NCBI GenBank assembly: GCA_910588295.1
Contig: CAJUQO010000009.1
Span: forward strand, 17,083 to 81,082
Length of the DNA: 64,000 nucleotides
Origin: an uncultured Lachnospiraceae bacterium
Lineage (GTDB): Bacteria > Bacillota > Clostridia > Lachnospirales > Lachnospiraceae
Direction of reading: 5' to 3'
Shown here one piece after another: positions 1 to 6,667 of the stretch. The notes under the pieces are model-generated. The model worked only from the letters and a program-made list of their open reading frames with translations. It did not search any database and had not been told where the DNA came from. Position 1 is the first letter of the stretch; every line of letters begins with the position of its first letter. Both the position numbers and the translations under genes were made by a program.

Positions 1-1
1 G

Positions 2-544
2 GCGCTGGATTCTTTTGACAGAACCTGTCTGGTGACTACGGATTCCACCGATGCGGACAGAGAAGAACTGACCGGAAGACTGCCGGACGATATGGATGAG
101 AAAGCGGTGAATTATCTGATTAAGACTCCCGGTGGAAATATTTATCACAGCGGGGATTCCCATTATTCCATTTATTTTGCCAAACATGGCAAGGATTACG
201 ATGTGGATGTGGCATTTGGCTCTTATGGAGAGAATCCGGTGGGTATCCAGGATAAGATGACTTCCTGCGATATCCTCCGCATGGCGGAAGCGCTGCGCTG
301 TAAAGTAGTTATACCGATCCATTACGATGTATGGTCGAATTTTATGGCAGATATTAATGAAATCAAGGTGCTTTATGAGATGAAGAAAGATCGGCTGAAT
401 TATCAGTTCCATCCTTTTTTCTGGGAAGTGGGAGGCAAATATGTATATCCCACGGATAAAGATAAGAGAGCCTATCACCATTACAGAGGATTTGATGACT
501 GCTTTGAAAATCCGCAGAATATTCCTTTCAGATCATTGCTGTAA
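2..544 (+). CDS. ulaG: L-ascorbate-6-phosphate lactonase, C-terminal part (partial)
   Basis: The gene enters from the left edge, so only about the last 180 residues are visible; the family is about 350 aa long. It is a metallo-beta-lactamase-fold hydrolase that opens L-ascorbate-6-phosphate to 3-keto-L-gulonate-6-phosphate in anaerobic vitamin C catabolism in the cytoplasm. The visible part keeps metal-ligand motifs of the fold, HSGDSHYS near window position 155 and IPIHYDVW near 315, and the C-terminal signature YHHYRGFDDCF followed by PFRSLL, as in enteric UlaG. The next gene starts 26 bases downstream on the same strand, so the two are probably cotranscribed. PTS components and other ula genes would be expected to the left, outside the window. 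Identification rests on remembered family features. Confidence 0.85.
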   Translation, partial: ALDSFDRTCLVTTDSTDADREELTGRLPDDMDEKAVNYLIKTPGGNIYHSGDSHYSIYFAKHGKDYDVDVAFGSYGENPVGIQDKMTSCDILRMAEALRCKVVIPIHYDVWSNFMADINEIKVLYEMKKDRLNYQFHPFFWEVGGKYVYPTDKDKRAYHHYRGFDDCFENPQNIPFRSLL

Positions 545-569
545 CCGCGGGCAGAGGGAGGCAGATATT

Positions 570-1619
570 GTGAAAGCATCAAAAAAAGTGATTGGACAGT
601 TGAGGAAATGTTATTCGGTAGCTCCCTTATGTTATCAGGGAAAAGATCATTTTCTTGTGGCGGCGGAAAAACAGGATCCCTGCTATCTGTTTGATATGGA
701 AGGAAATAAAGAAGAGACTGTGTGGGAAGGCCCGGGCGGCGTCATGAGTATGGTACAGGTTCCCGATACGGACGGCGTTTTTCTGGCTACCAGAAAGTTT
801 TATTCCCCTAATGACTCCAAAGAAGCAAGTATAGTCGTTGTAACGCCGGAGGGGAAGAATCGCTGGCAGGTGAAAACTCTGGTGAAATTGCCTTTCGTTC
901 ATCGGTTTGATATTCTGACCAGAAACGGAGTGCGTTATCTGATCGCCTGTACTCTGAAATCGAACCATGAATATAAAGATGACTGGAGATTTCCGGGCAG
1001 GGTATATGCTGCGGTGCTGCCGGAGGATCTGCGGGATTTTGATGATAAAAATCAGCTAGAGCTTCAGGTAATCAAGGAGGATATGCCAAGAAATCACGGG
1101 TATTACCGAGATCTGCAGGACGGTGTGGAAACTGCTTTGATTTCCGCGGAATCGGGCATTTTCCGTTTTGCGCCGCCGATGCGGACGGGAGGAGAATGGC
1201 AGATCGAGAAGGTGAAAGACAGCGCGGCCAGCGACGCGGTTATGGTGGATCTGGACGGTGATGGTGAAAAGGAGCTGATCTATCTTGCGCCTTTCCACGG
1301 AAATGAGATACATATCTGCCGCAAAACGGAAAAAGGTTATGAGAGCGTCTATTGTTATGATCGCGCGGAATTTGCCCATGCCATTTATGGCGGCGCTCTC
1401 TGTGACAGGCCGGCAGTATTGATCGGACATCGTAAGGCGGACCAAGACCTGCTGGCATTTACGTATTGCAAAGATACGGGGGGATACGTCTGTGATGTGA
1501 TTGATCATGGCTGCGGCCCGGCTAATGTCTACAAATTCACTGTGGATGGCAGGGATATGGTGGTGGCGGCCAACCGTGAAACCGATGAGATTGCTATGTA
1601 CACAGCGTTTTGTGAATAA
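570..1619 (+). CDS. Hypothetical protein with FG-GAP/VCBS-like repeat signature, ula-linked
   Basis: I do not recognise a specific function. The frame is open further upstream (ATG at 441, inside ulaG), but a GTG at 570 has a GGGAGG ribosome binding site at 555-560 with 9-base spacing, so I take 349 aa. The protein has a calcium-loop-like VDLDGDGEKELIYLAP element (around residues 225-240), typical of FG-GAP/VCBS beta-propeller repeats, and several similar hydrophobic-acidic blade segments, so a propeller fold is likely. There is no signal peptide or membrane segment, so it should be cytoplasmic. Position directly behind ulaG suggests an accessory role in ascorbate or related sugar-acid use; this is inference from neighbourhood only. 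Confidence 0.6.
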   Translation: MKASKKVIGQLRKCYSVAPLCYQGKDHFLVAAEKQDPCYLFDMEGNKEETVWEGPGGVMSMVQVPDTDGVFLATRKFYSPNDSKEASIVVVTPEGKNRWQVKTLVKLPFVHRFDILTRNGVRYLIACTLKSNHEYKDDWRFPGRVYAAVLPEDLRDFDDKNQLELQVIKEDMPRNHGYYRDLQDGVETALISAESGIFRFAPPMRTGGEWQIEKVKDSAASDAVMVDLDGDGEKELIYLAPFHGNEIHICRKTEKGYESVYCYDRAEFAHAIYGGALCDRPAVLIGHRKADQDLLAFTYCKDTGGYVCDVIDHGCGPANVYKFTVDGRDMVVAANRETDEIAMYTAFCE

Positions 1620-1660
1620 CCTTCCCCTAACAAATTGCTGTAGAAATCTCGTGTAAATTC

Positions 1661-1689
1661 TTGACAACCACCCTTTCCCATGCTATAGT
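1661..1689 (+). promoter_or_regulatory. Sigma-A-type promoter for rpmG-secE-nusG
   Basis: TTGACA at 1661-1666, a 17-base spacer and TATAGT at 1684-1689. It is the only good promoter ahead of rpmG. Its spacer and -10 box lie in the 5' arm and loop of a terminator hairpin (1670-1712), described separately. Confidence 0.8.
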
Positions 1690-1722
1690 TGTATAACGAC
1701 ATGGGAAAGGGTCTTTTTTTTA
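1670..1722 (+). terminator. Rho-independent terminator of the ulaG transcript overlapping the rpmG promoter
   Basis: A perfect 13-base-pair stem (1670-1682 with 1700-1712) is followed by a run of eight T from 1714. The 17-base loop holds the -10 box of the rpmG promoter. Transcripts arriving from ulaG carry the whole hairpin and should stop; transcripts starting at about 1695 lack the 5' arm and escape. Confidence 0.8.
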
Positions 1723-1798
1723 TGTCCAAAAATCCCTTGCTGGAAGGGGGAGGTTTCCCGGGTCGAATAACGCAAAAGAACACATGGAGGTGGAAGTC

Positions 1799-1948
1799 GT
1801 GCGCGTAAGAATCACATTGGCATGTACGGAATGTAAGCAGCGTAATTACAACATGACAAAAGAGAAAAAAAATCATCCCGAGCGGATGGAGACCAAGAAG
1901 TATTGTAGATTCTGCCGGAAACATACAATGCACAAGGAAACCAAGTAA
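1799..1948 (+). CDS. rpmG: 50S ribosomal protein L33
   Basis: A 49-aa zinc-type L33 of the large ribosomal subunit. The four cysteines come in two CxxC pairs, CTEC near residue 9 and CRFC near residue 36, and would hold one zinc ion. The GTG start at 1799 is supported by GGAGG at 1786-1790. The length and the position directly before secE-nusG are the usual Firmicute arrangement. It is the first gene downstream of the promoter at 1661-1689. A zinc-free L33 paralogue may exist elsewhere; nothing in this window shows one. Confidence 0.93.
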   Translation: MRVRITLACTECKQRNYNMTKEKKNHPERMETKKYCRFCRKHTMHKETK

Positions 1949-1971
1949 TCTGGCTGGTGAGAGGTGAAAGA

Positions 1972-2175
1972 ATGGCTGATTCTGCAAAAAAGGGAAAAGA
2001 AAAGAAAAGCTGGTTTAGCGGCCTGAAAACCGAGTTCGGCAAGATCGTCTGGGCTGATAACAAAACCCTGGCGAGGGAAACCACGGCGGTGGTGGCCGTT
2101 ATGGCCGTTATGGGCATCCTGATTTCACTGATCGACAGCGTCGTATTGCAGCTCGTAAATCTTCTGATTAAATAA
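1972..2175 (+). CDS. secE: Preprotein translocase subunit SecE
   Basis: A 67-aa single-span SecE that clamps the SecY channel in the plasma membrane. The short basic N-terminal part carries the conserved amphipathic helix (WFSGLKTEFGKIVW) and is followed by one C-terminal membrane helix, roughly residues 38-60 (TAVVAVMAVMGILISLIDSV). I take the ATG at 1972 over an in-frame GTG at 1957 because GAGAGGTGA at 1960-1968 is the only plausible ribosome binding site. It lies 23 bases behind rpmG and 16 before nusG, as in most bacteria, so the three form one transcript. Confidence 0.93.
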   Translation: MADSAKKGKEKKSWFSGLKTEFGKIVWADNKTLARETTAVVAVMAVMGILISLIDSVVLQLVNLLIK

Positions 2176-2191
2176 GGACAAGGGTAGATAA

Positions 2192-2716
2192 ATGTCAGAA
2201 GCAAATTGGTATGTAGTCCACACCTATTCGGGCTACGAAAAGAAAGTGAAAGCCAACATTGAAAAGACAATAGAAAACCGGCATCTGGAGGATCAGATTC
2301 TGGAAGTCCGTGTTCCGATGGAGGAGGTTGTAGAGCTTCGTAATGGTGCCGCGAGACAGGTGGAGAGAAAGTTGTTTCCCGGGTATGTCCTGCTGAACAT
2401 GATCATGAATGACGATACCTGGTATGTCGTCCGGAATACCCGCGGCGTCACAGGCTTCGTGGGGCCGGGATCCAAGCCGGTGCCGCTGACGGAGGCGGAG
2501 ATGCTTCCTCTGGGTATCAAGAGCGAGGACAGCAAGCGGGTTGAGATTGACTTTGCGGAGGGGGATGCCGTGGTTGTGACCGGCGGCGCATGGAAGGATA
2601 CGACCAGCGTGGTGAGCAGCATCAACAGGGCAAAACAGACCGTAACCATCAGCGTGGAGCTGTTTGGCCGCGAGACACCGGTGGAGATCAGTTTCGCGGA
2701 AGTTAAAAAAGTGTAA
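2192..2716 (+). CDS. nusG: Transcription termination/antitermination factor NusG
   Basis: A 174-aa NusG that binds RNA polymerase and influences pausing, termination and coupling to ribosomes. The N-terminal NGN domain starts with NWYVVHTYSGYEKKVK and contains the FPGYVLLNM segment near residue 66; the C-terminal KOW domain lies around residues 120-174 (GDAVVVTGGAW onward). Length is normal for Firmicutes. The ribosome binding site is weak (AAGGACAAGGG), consistent with coupling to secE 16 bases upstream. The gap behind it carries the structured leader of rplK. Confidence 0.95.
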   Translation: MSEANWYVVHTYSGYEKKVKANIEKTIENRHLEDQILEVRVPMEEVVELRNGAARQVERKLFPGYVLLNMIMNDDTWYVVRNTRGVTGFVGPGSKPVPLTEAEMLPLGIKSEDSKRVEIDFAEGDAVVVTGGAWKDTTSVVSSINRAKQTVTISVELFGRETPVEISFAEVKKV

Positions 2717-2749
2717 GCTAACTGTGAAGGTACAAAGCAGTTACAGTTT

Positions 2750-2795
2750 GAACGGCCATGGCCGTTCGTGGGAGGGAAATTCCCGCAATGACCAC
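2750..2795 (+). promoter_or_regulatory. Structured leader of rplK, candidate L1 autoregulatory site (copy 1)
   Basis: A perfect hairpin at 2750-2767 (GAACGGC arms) is followed at 2767-2795 by a 29-base element in which GTGG can pair with CCAC around an inner GGGAAATTCCC stem. The element recurs before rplA with 27 of 29 bases identical and in both places ends 5-6 bases before the Shine-Dalgarno sequence. L1 is known to repress the L11-L1 operon by binding its mRNA; assigning this element to L1 is inference. Confidence 0.5.
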
Positions 2796-2814
2796 ATTAT
2801 AGGAGGTGCCAAAG

Positions 2815-3240
2815 ATGGCAAAGAAAGTTACAGGTTATATTAAATTACAGATCCCGGCTGGCAAGGCAACGCCAGCGCCCCCGGTTGGTCCCGCACTGGG
2901 CCAGCACGGTGTGAATATCGTACAGTTTACAAAGGAATTCAACGCCAGGACAGCGGATAAGGGCGACCTGATTATTCCGGTTATCATCACTGTCTATGCG
3001 GACAGAAGTTTCAGCTTTGTAACCAAGACTCCTCCGGCAGCCGTTTTGCTAAAGAAAGCCTGCAATATTAAATCCGGTTCAGGCGTTCCGAACAAGACCA
3101 AGGTGGCCAGCGTCTCCAAGGCAAAGATCCAGGAGATTGCCGAGATGAAGATGCCCGACCTGAATGCGGCTTCCCTGGAAGCGGCTATGAGTATGATCGC
3201 CGGAACAGCCAGAAGCATGGGTATCACGGTTGAGGAGTAG
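2815..3240 (+). CDS. rplK: 50S ribosomal protein L11
   Basis: A 141-aa L11, the canonical length, part of the GTPase-associated centre of the large subunit where EF-G and RelA act. The N-terminal domain has the proline-rich segment LQIPAGKATPAPPVGPALGQ; the C-terminal rRNA-binding domain follows from about residue 75. The ATG at 2815 is preferred over an in-frame GTG at 2806 because AGGAGGT at 2801-2807 is spaced for 2815 and would overlap the GTG. rplA follows 62 bases downstream. Translation is probably controlled by the leader at 2750-2795. Confidence 0.96.
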   Translation: MAKKVTGYIKLQIPAGKATPAPPVGPALGQHGVNIVQFTKEFNARTADKGDLIIPVIITVYADRSFSFVTKTPPAAVLLKKACNIKSGSGVPNKTKVASVSKAKIQEIAEMKMPDLNAASLEAAMSMIAGTARSMGITVEE

Positions 3241-3259
3241 CAGAATAGATCAGATAGAA

Positions 3260-3288
3260 CGTGGGAGGGAGATTCCCGCAATTACCAC
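3260..3288 (+). promoter_or_regulatory. Second copy of the rplK/rplA leader motif
   Basis: This 29-base element is 27/29 identical to 2767-2795 and has the same pairing potential (GTGG with CCAC around GGGAGATTCCC). It sits immediately before AGGAGGTTA, the rplA ribosome binding site. A site before each of the two genes would let one regulator, most simply L1 itself, control both. Confidence 0.5.
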
Positions 3289-3302
3289 TAGGAGGTTAGA
3301 AA

Positions 3303-3995
3303 ATGAAACGAGGAAAAAAATACGTTGAGGCTGCAAAGGCCGTAGAACGCACAACATTATATGATCCGGCAGACGCCATTGCACTGGTAAAGAAGACCGC
3401 CGTGGCAAAATTTGACGAGACCGTTGAGGCCCATATCCGTACAGGCTGTGACGGCCGTCATGCCGATCAGCAGATCCGCGGCGCCGTAGTGCTGCCCCAC
3501 GGTACAGGCAAGACTGTCCGTGTGCTGGTATTTGCCAAAAACGAAAAGGCCGATGAGGCCCAGGCCGCAGGCGCTGACTTCGTAGGGGCTGAGGAATTGG
3601 TTCCAAAGATCCAGAAGGAAGGCTGGTTGGATTTTGATGTGGTTGTGGCCACACCGGATATGATGGGCGTTGTGGGCCGCCTGGGCCGCGTACTGGGACC
3701 GAAGGGCCTGATGCCCAACCCGAAGGCCGGTACAGTGACCATGGATGTTACGAAAGCCATCAACGAGATTAAAGCCGGTAAGATTGAATACCGTCTTGAC
3801 AAGACCAATATTATTCACGTGCCGATCGGAAAAGCTTCTTTCTCGGAGGAAGACCTGGCCGACAACTTCCAGACTCTTATGGATGCCATCATCAAGGCAA
3901 AACCGTCCGCTGTAAAGGGTACCTATCTGAAGAGCGTAGTCATCACTTCTACTATGGGCCCGGGCGTGAAGGTGAACCCGATGAAATTCGTGTAA
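3303..3995 (+). CDS. rplA: 50S ribosomal protein L1
   Basis: A 230-aa L1 that forms the mobile stalk next to the E site and releases deacylated tRNA; in studied bacteria it also represses its own operon. Visible signatures are DETVEAHIRTGCD near residue 38, the GRLGRVLGPKGLMPNPKAGTV block near residues 121-142, and the conserved C-terminal STMGPGVKVNP. The ATG at 3303 has a strong AGGAGGTTA site. It ends the first ribosomal transcription unit, as a strong terminator follows at once. Confidence 0.96.
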   Translation: MKRGKKYVEAAKAVERTTLYDPADAIALVKKTAVAKFDETVEAHIRTGCDGRHADQQIRGAVVLPHGTGKTVRVLVFAKNEKADEAQAAGADFVGAEELVPKIQKEGWLDFDVVVATPDMMGVVGRLGRVLGPKGLMPNPKAGTVTMDVTKAINEIKAGKIEYRLDKTNIIHVPIGKASFSEEDLADNFQTLMDAIIKAKPSAVKGTYLKSVVITSTMGPGVKVNPMKFV

Positions 3996-4020
3996 ACGCG
4001 AAACATGTGTCCTATATACG

Positions 4021-4052
4021 GACTGCCATGTATCCCATGGCAGTCTTTTTTT
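4021..4052 (+). terminator. Terminator behind rplA, convergent with the XRE gene
   Basis: A 10-base-pair perfect stem (GACTGCCATG with CATGGCAGTC) with a 5-base loop is followed by eight T. The T run overlaps the stop codon of the convergent small regulator gene. Confidence 0.9.
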
Positions 4053-4287
4053 ATGCATTTTTGTCACCGGGAACAAATTCCAGCAGATCCTCGATCCGGC
4101 AGTTTAACGCGGTGCACAGCCGGGCCAGGACGGCAGTATCCAGACGGGTAACTTCGTTCTTGCAGTACTGATTTATCTGGGTGCGCTGCATTTCCGCACG
4201 GTGGGAGAGCTTGTTTTTGCTGATGTGGTTGGCAGCAATAAGGCTGGCAAGCTTGATCTGGATGCGGCCATAATATTGTTCTTCCAT
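4051..4287 (-). CDS. Small XRE-family (Cro/C1-type) DNA-binding regulator
   Basis: A 78-aa protein that is essentially a lone helix-turn-helix domain of the Cro/C1 type, similar in build to YozG/HTH_26 proteins: IQIKLASLIAANHISKNKLS, then RTQINQYCKNEVTRLDT as the recognition-helix region, and a closing CTALNCRIEDLLEF. The ATG at 4287 has AAAGGAG eight bases upstream; a longer in-frame start at 4317 lacks one. It is divergent from the 59-aa gene at 4420, and the shared region carries a palindrome over a promoter that it may bind. It is convergent with rplA, an unusual guest in this cluster. Confidence 0.8.
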   Translation of the reverse strand: MEEQYYGRIQIKLASLIAANHISKNKLSHRAEMQRTQINQYCKNEVTRLDTAVLARLCTALNCRIEDLLEFVPGDKNA

Positions 4288-4332
4288 TCCCTTTTCTCCT
4301 TTGTGGTTTGCAAACACTATGTGATCTTATAG

Positions 4333-4363
4333 TTGACAAACCTAGTGTATTAAATATAATACA
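4333..4363 (+). promoter_or_regulatory. Promoter with overlapping palindromic operator
   Basis: TTGACA at 4333-4338, 16-base spacer and TATAAT at 4355-4360, facing the 59-aa gene. A palindrome TGTATTAAATATAATACA at 4346-4363 covers the -10 box, a typical repressor position. The divergent XRE gene is the obvious candidate binder; this is inference. Confidence 0.65.
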
Positions 4364-4419
4364 TTAATATAAGCTCCAGAAAGTCTTGTCAGACTTCTTG
4401 TACATAAGGGAGGGAAAAG

Positions 4420-4599
4420 ATGTATAATAGATATAAAATGGGTTTTTCAAACCCCATAACGACCCAGGAAGAATTTAATGAGCGGGTGAACGGTTTTATG
4501 GACAGGGGGGAGGAGGAGGCCCTTTTGGCCCTGTTGGAACAGTACCCGGATTTTATGGTACGGTATGCCGTGGAGCTGGAGAAGGAGCTGGGACTGTAG
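4420..4599 (+). CDS. Small hypothetical acidic protein (59 aa)
   Basis: A 59-aa open reading frame starting at ATG 4420 behind AAGGGAGGG (4407-4414). It is mostly helical by eye, with an acidic leucine-rich C-terminal part (GEEEALLALLEQYPDF, then AVELEKELGL). There is no signal peptide or membrane segment. I do not recognise a family. It is divergent from the small XRE regulator and has a strong promoter with an operator-like palindrome, so it is probably expressed under that regulator. An additional inverted repeat (AAGTCT-TGTC-AGACTT, 4381-4396) lies in its leader. Function unknown. Confidence 0.6.
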   Translation: MYNRYKMGFSNPITTQEEFNERVNGFMDRGEEEALLALLEQYPDFMVRYAVELEKELGL

Positions 4600-4689
4600 C
4601 GGAAAAGGGCCTTATGATTTTTTCACATTTCCATACTTTTCTTTTGCGGGGAGCAGGAGTATACTAGACATCGTGAGGAGGTATAGGAA

Positions 4690-5799
4690 ATGAATAAAAT
4701 ATTATGCAGGGTTCTGCTGGCCGTCATGATGGTGTGCAGCGTAGGGTCGGTGTCTGCACGGGCGGCAGAGGCTTCTCAGAGTGAGAAAGTTGCCGACGGC
4801 GGGACGACAGAGGTTTTAAACGGCCTGGTGAAAAAGGACGGTGAAACCTATTATTACGTGGACGGTGTCAGGCAGACCGGCTGCTGGTACAAAAAAGGCA
4901 GCGCATCCTACTATTTTAAGTCAAATGGCCGTATGGCGGTCGGTATGACAAAGATCAAGGGTAAGTATTATTACTTTAAGTCCAACGGCCGGATGGTTAC
5001 CGGCATGAAGAAGATTGACGGTAAATACTATTATTTTAAATCTAATGGACAGAGGAAGACGGGATGGCTTCATACCGATAACGGCAAGAGCTACTATTTT
5101 GATAAAAAGACCGGTGTCCGCCTGACGGGAAAACATACGATTTCCCACTATATCCGCTATTTCGATAAAAAAGGCGTGCTGTACCGCACCATAGATAAAA
5201 AGAAAAAGATGGTGGCCCTGACGTATGATGACGGGCCGTCCAGGGATACGCCGACGATTCTCAAGGTGTTGAAAGCCAACAACAGCGTGGCTACGTTTTT
5301 TGTGGTGGGCAACCGTGTATCTTCCTATAAAACTACCGTTAAAAAGGCTTATGAACAGGGGTGCGAGATCGCTAATCATACATATAGCCATCAGATCCTG
5401 ACCCGTCTGGGCGCATCGGCCATCAAGAGCCAGATATCCAAAACGAACCGGATCGTAAAAAAGATCACCGGCCAGTCGCCCAAATTGCTCCGGACGCCCG
5501 GGGGCGCCACCAGCAGCAGCGTAAAGCGCGCAGCCGGAATGCCGGTAATTCTCTGGTCTGTTGATACGCTGGACTGGAAGACCAGGAGCGCGTCAAAGAC
5601 GGTCAGCGCGGTATTGAACCATGTGAAGGACGGCGATGTTGTCCTGATGCATGACCTGCATCACTGCACGGCGGTGGCCTCCAAGACGATCATCCCCAGG
5701 CTGGTCAAAAAAGGCTATCAGCTTGTCACGGTCAGCGAGCTGGCCGAGTGCAGGGGCGGCGTGAAAAAGGGAAAGGTCTATTACAATTTTCGGAAATAA
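4690..5799 (+). CDS. Secreted polysaccharide deacetylase with cell-wall-binding repeats
   Basis: A 369-aa exported enzyme. Residues 1-26 form a signal peptide ending ARAAEA. Residues about 45-165 hold five or six aromatic-glycine repeats of the choline/cell-wall-binding type (for example KYYYFKSNGRMVTGMKKIDG). Residues about 172-350 form a NodB domain with every catalytic motif: TYDDGP (178), NHTYSH metal histidines (229), LRTPGG (268), DTLDWK (293) and LMHDLHH (320). It should remove acetyl groups from peptidoglycan or another wall glycan. The start has GAGGAGGT at 4676-4683. Its position between rplA and rplJ is odd, and it is probably an independent unit; the rplJ promoter begins just behind its stop. 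Confidence 0.9.
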   Translation: MNKILCRVLLAVMMVCSVGSVSARAAEASQSEKVADGGTTEVLNGLVKKDGETYYYVDGVRQTGCWYKKGSASYYFKSNGRMAVGMTKIKGKYYYFKSNGRMVTGMKKIDGKYYYFKSNGQRKTGWLHTDNGKSYYFDKKTGVRLTGKHTISHYIRYFDKKGVLYRTIDKKKKMVALTYDDGPSRDTPTILKVLKANNSVATFFVVGNRVSSYKTTVKKAYEQGCEIANHTYSHQILTRLGASAIKSQISKTNRIVKKITGQSPKLLRTPGGATSSSVKRAAGMPVILWSVDTLDWKTRSASKTVSAVLNHVKDGDVVLMHDLHHCTAVASKTIIPRLVKKGYQLVTVSELAECRGGVKKGKVYYNFRK

Positions 5800-5814
5800 A
5801 ATAGCACAAAAGGC

Positions 5815-5843
5815 TTGACAGAAATAATTAAGGATGCTATAGT
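5815..5843 (+). promoter_or_regulatory. Promoter of the rplJ-rplL unit
   Basis: TTGACA at 5815-5820, 17-base spacer, TATAGT at 5838-5843. Transcription from about 5850 would start with the L10 leader. Confidence 0.85.
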
Positions 5844-5849
5844 ACCAAA

Positions 5850-5965
5850 GATATCTGCCGAAGACAGCAGGTGCCGTAAGGCATAAGGATAAAACGCCTG
5901 CCGAGGAGTACAATTCTGATCGGGAATTTGTGGGTCTTTCTGCGTGCAGAGAGACCCTTTTTAGA
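5850..5965 (+). ncRNA. Ribosomal protein L10 leader with attenuator
   Basis: The 5' region holds GAAGACAGCAGGTGCC and CGCCTGCCGAGGAGTAC, the conserved strands of the Firmicute L10 leader, followed by a terminator hairpin at 5932-5957 (GGGTCTTTC with GAGAGACCC) and five T. In this family the L10(L12)4 complex binds the leader and represses its own operon. The match is by eye against remembered consensus. Confidence 0.85.
5932..5961 (+). terminator. Attenuator terminator in the L10 leader
   Basis: The stem GGGTCTTTC/GAGAGACCC with one G-T pair and a 7-8-base loop is followed by TTTTT, 55 bases before the rplJ start. It is the regulated terminator of the leader. Confidence 0.75.
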
Positions 5966-6016
5966 CTTCAAAAACCGGCGGTACACATCAAAATCTATAA
6001 GGAGGTGCACCAATTC

Positions 6017-6496
6017 ATGGCAAAAGTTGAACTGAAAAAACCTGTAGTTGACGAAATTGCGCAGAGCATTGACGGGGCGGCTTCGGTAATTCTTGTGAAT
6101 TACTCCGGTCTGACAGTCGAGCAGGATACTCAGCTTCGTAAGGAAATGAGGGAAGCCGGAGTCGTGTATAAAGTATATAAAAACACGATGATGAACCTGG
6201 CGTTCAAGGATACTCCCTGCGAGGCTCTTTGTAAGGATCTGGAGGGGACAAACGCTCTGGCCATCGGCAAGGATGACGCCACGGCTCCCGCCCGTATCAT
6301 TGCAAAGGTGGCCAAGACAGCCCCGGCAGTCGAGTTCGTATCCGGCGTTGTGGAAGGCAATTATTTTGACAAAGCCGGCGTGACGGCCCTGTCCGCGGTT
6401 CCGTCCAGAGAAGAGCTGCTCGGAAAACTGCTTGGCAGCATCCAGTCGCCCATCGCCAACTTCGCAAGAGTCATCAGCCAGGTGGCAGAGGCATGA
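6017..6496 (+). CDS. rplJ: 50S ribosomal protein L10
   Basis: A 159-aa L10, the base of the ribosomal stalk that carries L7/L12 dimers. The N-terminal rRNA-binding domain shows KKPVVDEIAQSIDGAASVILVNYSGL and the conserved KVYKNTMMNLAF near residue 55; the C-terminal helix that binds L7/L12 ends in FARVISQVAEA. The ATG at 6017 has AAGGAGGTG (5999-6007); longer in-frame starts would lie inside the L10 leader. It is controlled by that leader. A 171-base structured gap separates it from rplL. Confidence 0.95.
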   Translation: MAKVELKKPVVDEIAQSIDGAASVILVNYSGLTVEQDTQLRKEMREAGVVYKVYKNTMMNLAFKDTPCEALCKDLEGTNALAIGKDDATAPARIIAKVAKTAPAVEFVSGVVEGNYFDKAGVTALSAVPSREELLGKLLGSIQSPIANFARVISQVAEA

Positions 6497-6576
6497 GTTT
6501 CTTAGTGAAGCCAAGCTGCTAGGCGTAGGCTGAGCTTAGAAACTCAGCCGTTCTGCTGAGCAAAGCGAAGCAGAAC
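6493..6576 (+). promoter_or_regulatory. Two hairpins between rplJ and rplL
   Basis: GAGTTTCT at the rplJ stop pairs with AGAAACTC near 6538-6545, and GTTCTGCT (6550-6557) pairs perfectly with AGCAGAAC (6569-6576). Neither is followed by a T run, so RNA processing or stability control is more likely than termination. Confidence 0.5.
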
Positions 6577-6667
6577 ATCCTTGCAAAAATTCTCAGCCCG
6601 TCCAAGTATCAGGCTGAGCCCAGAACATCACTGTATAAATCAAAATAATAATCGGAGGTAAATAATA

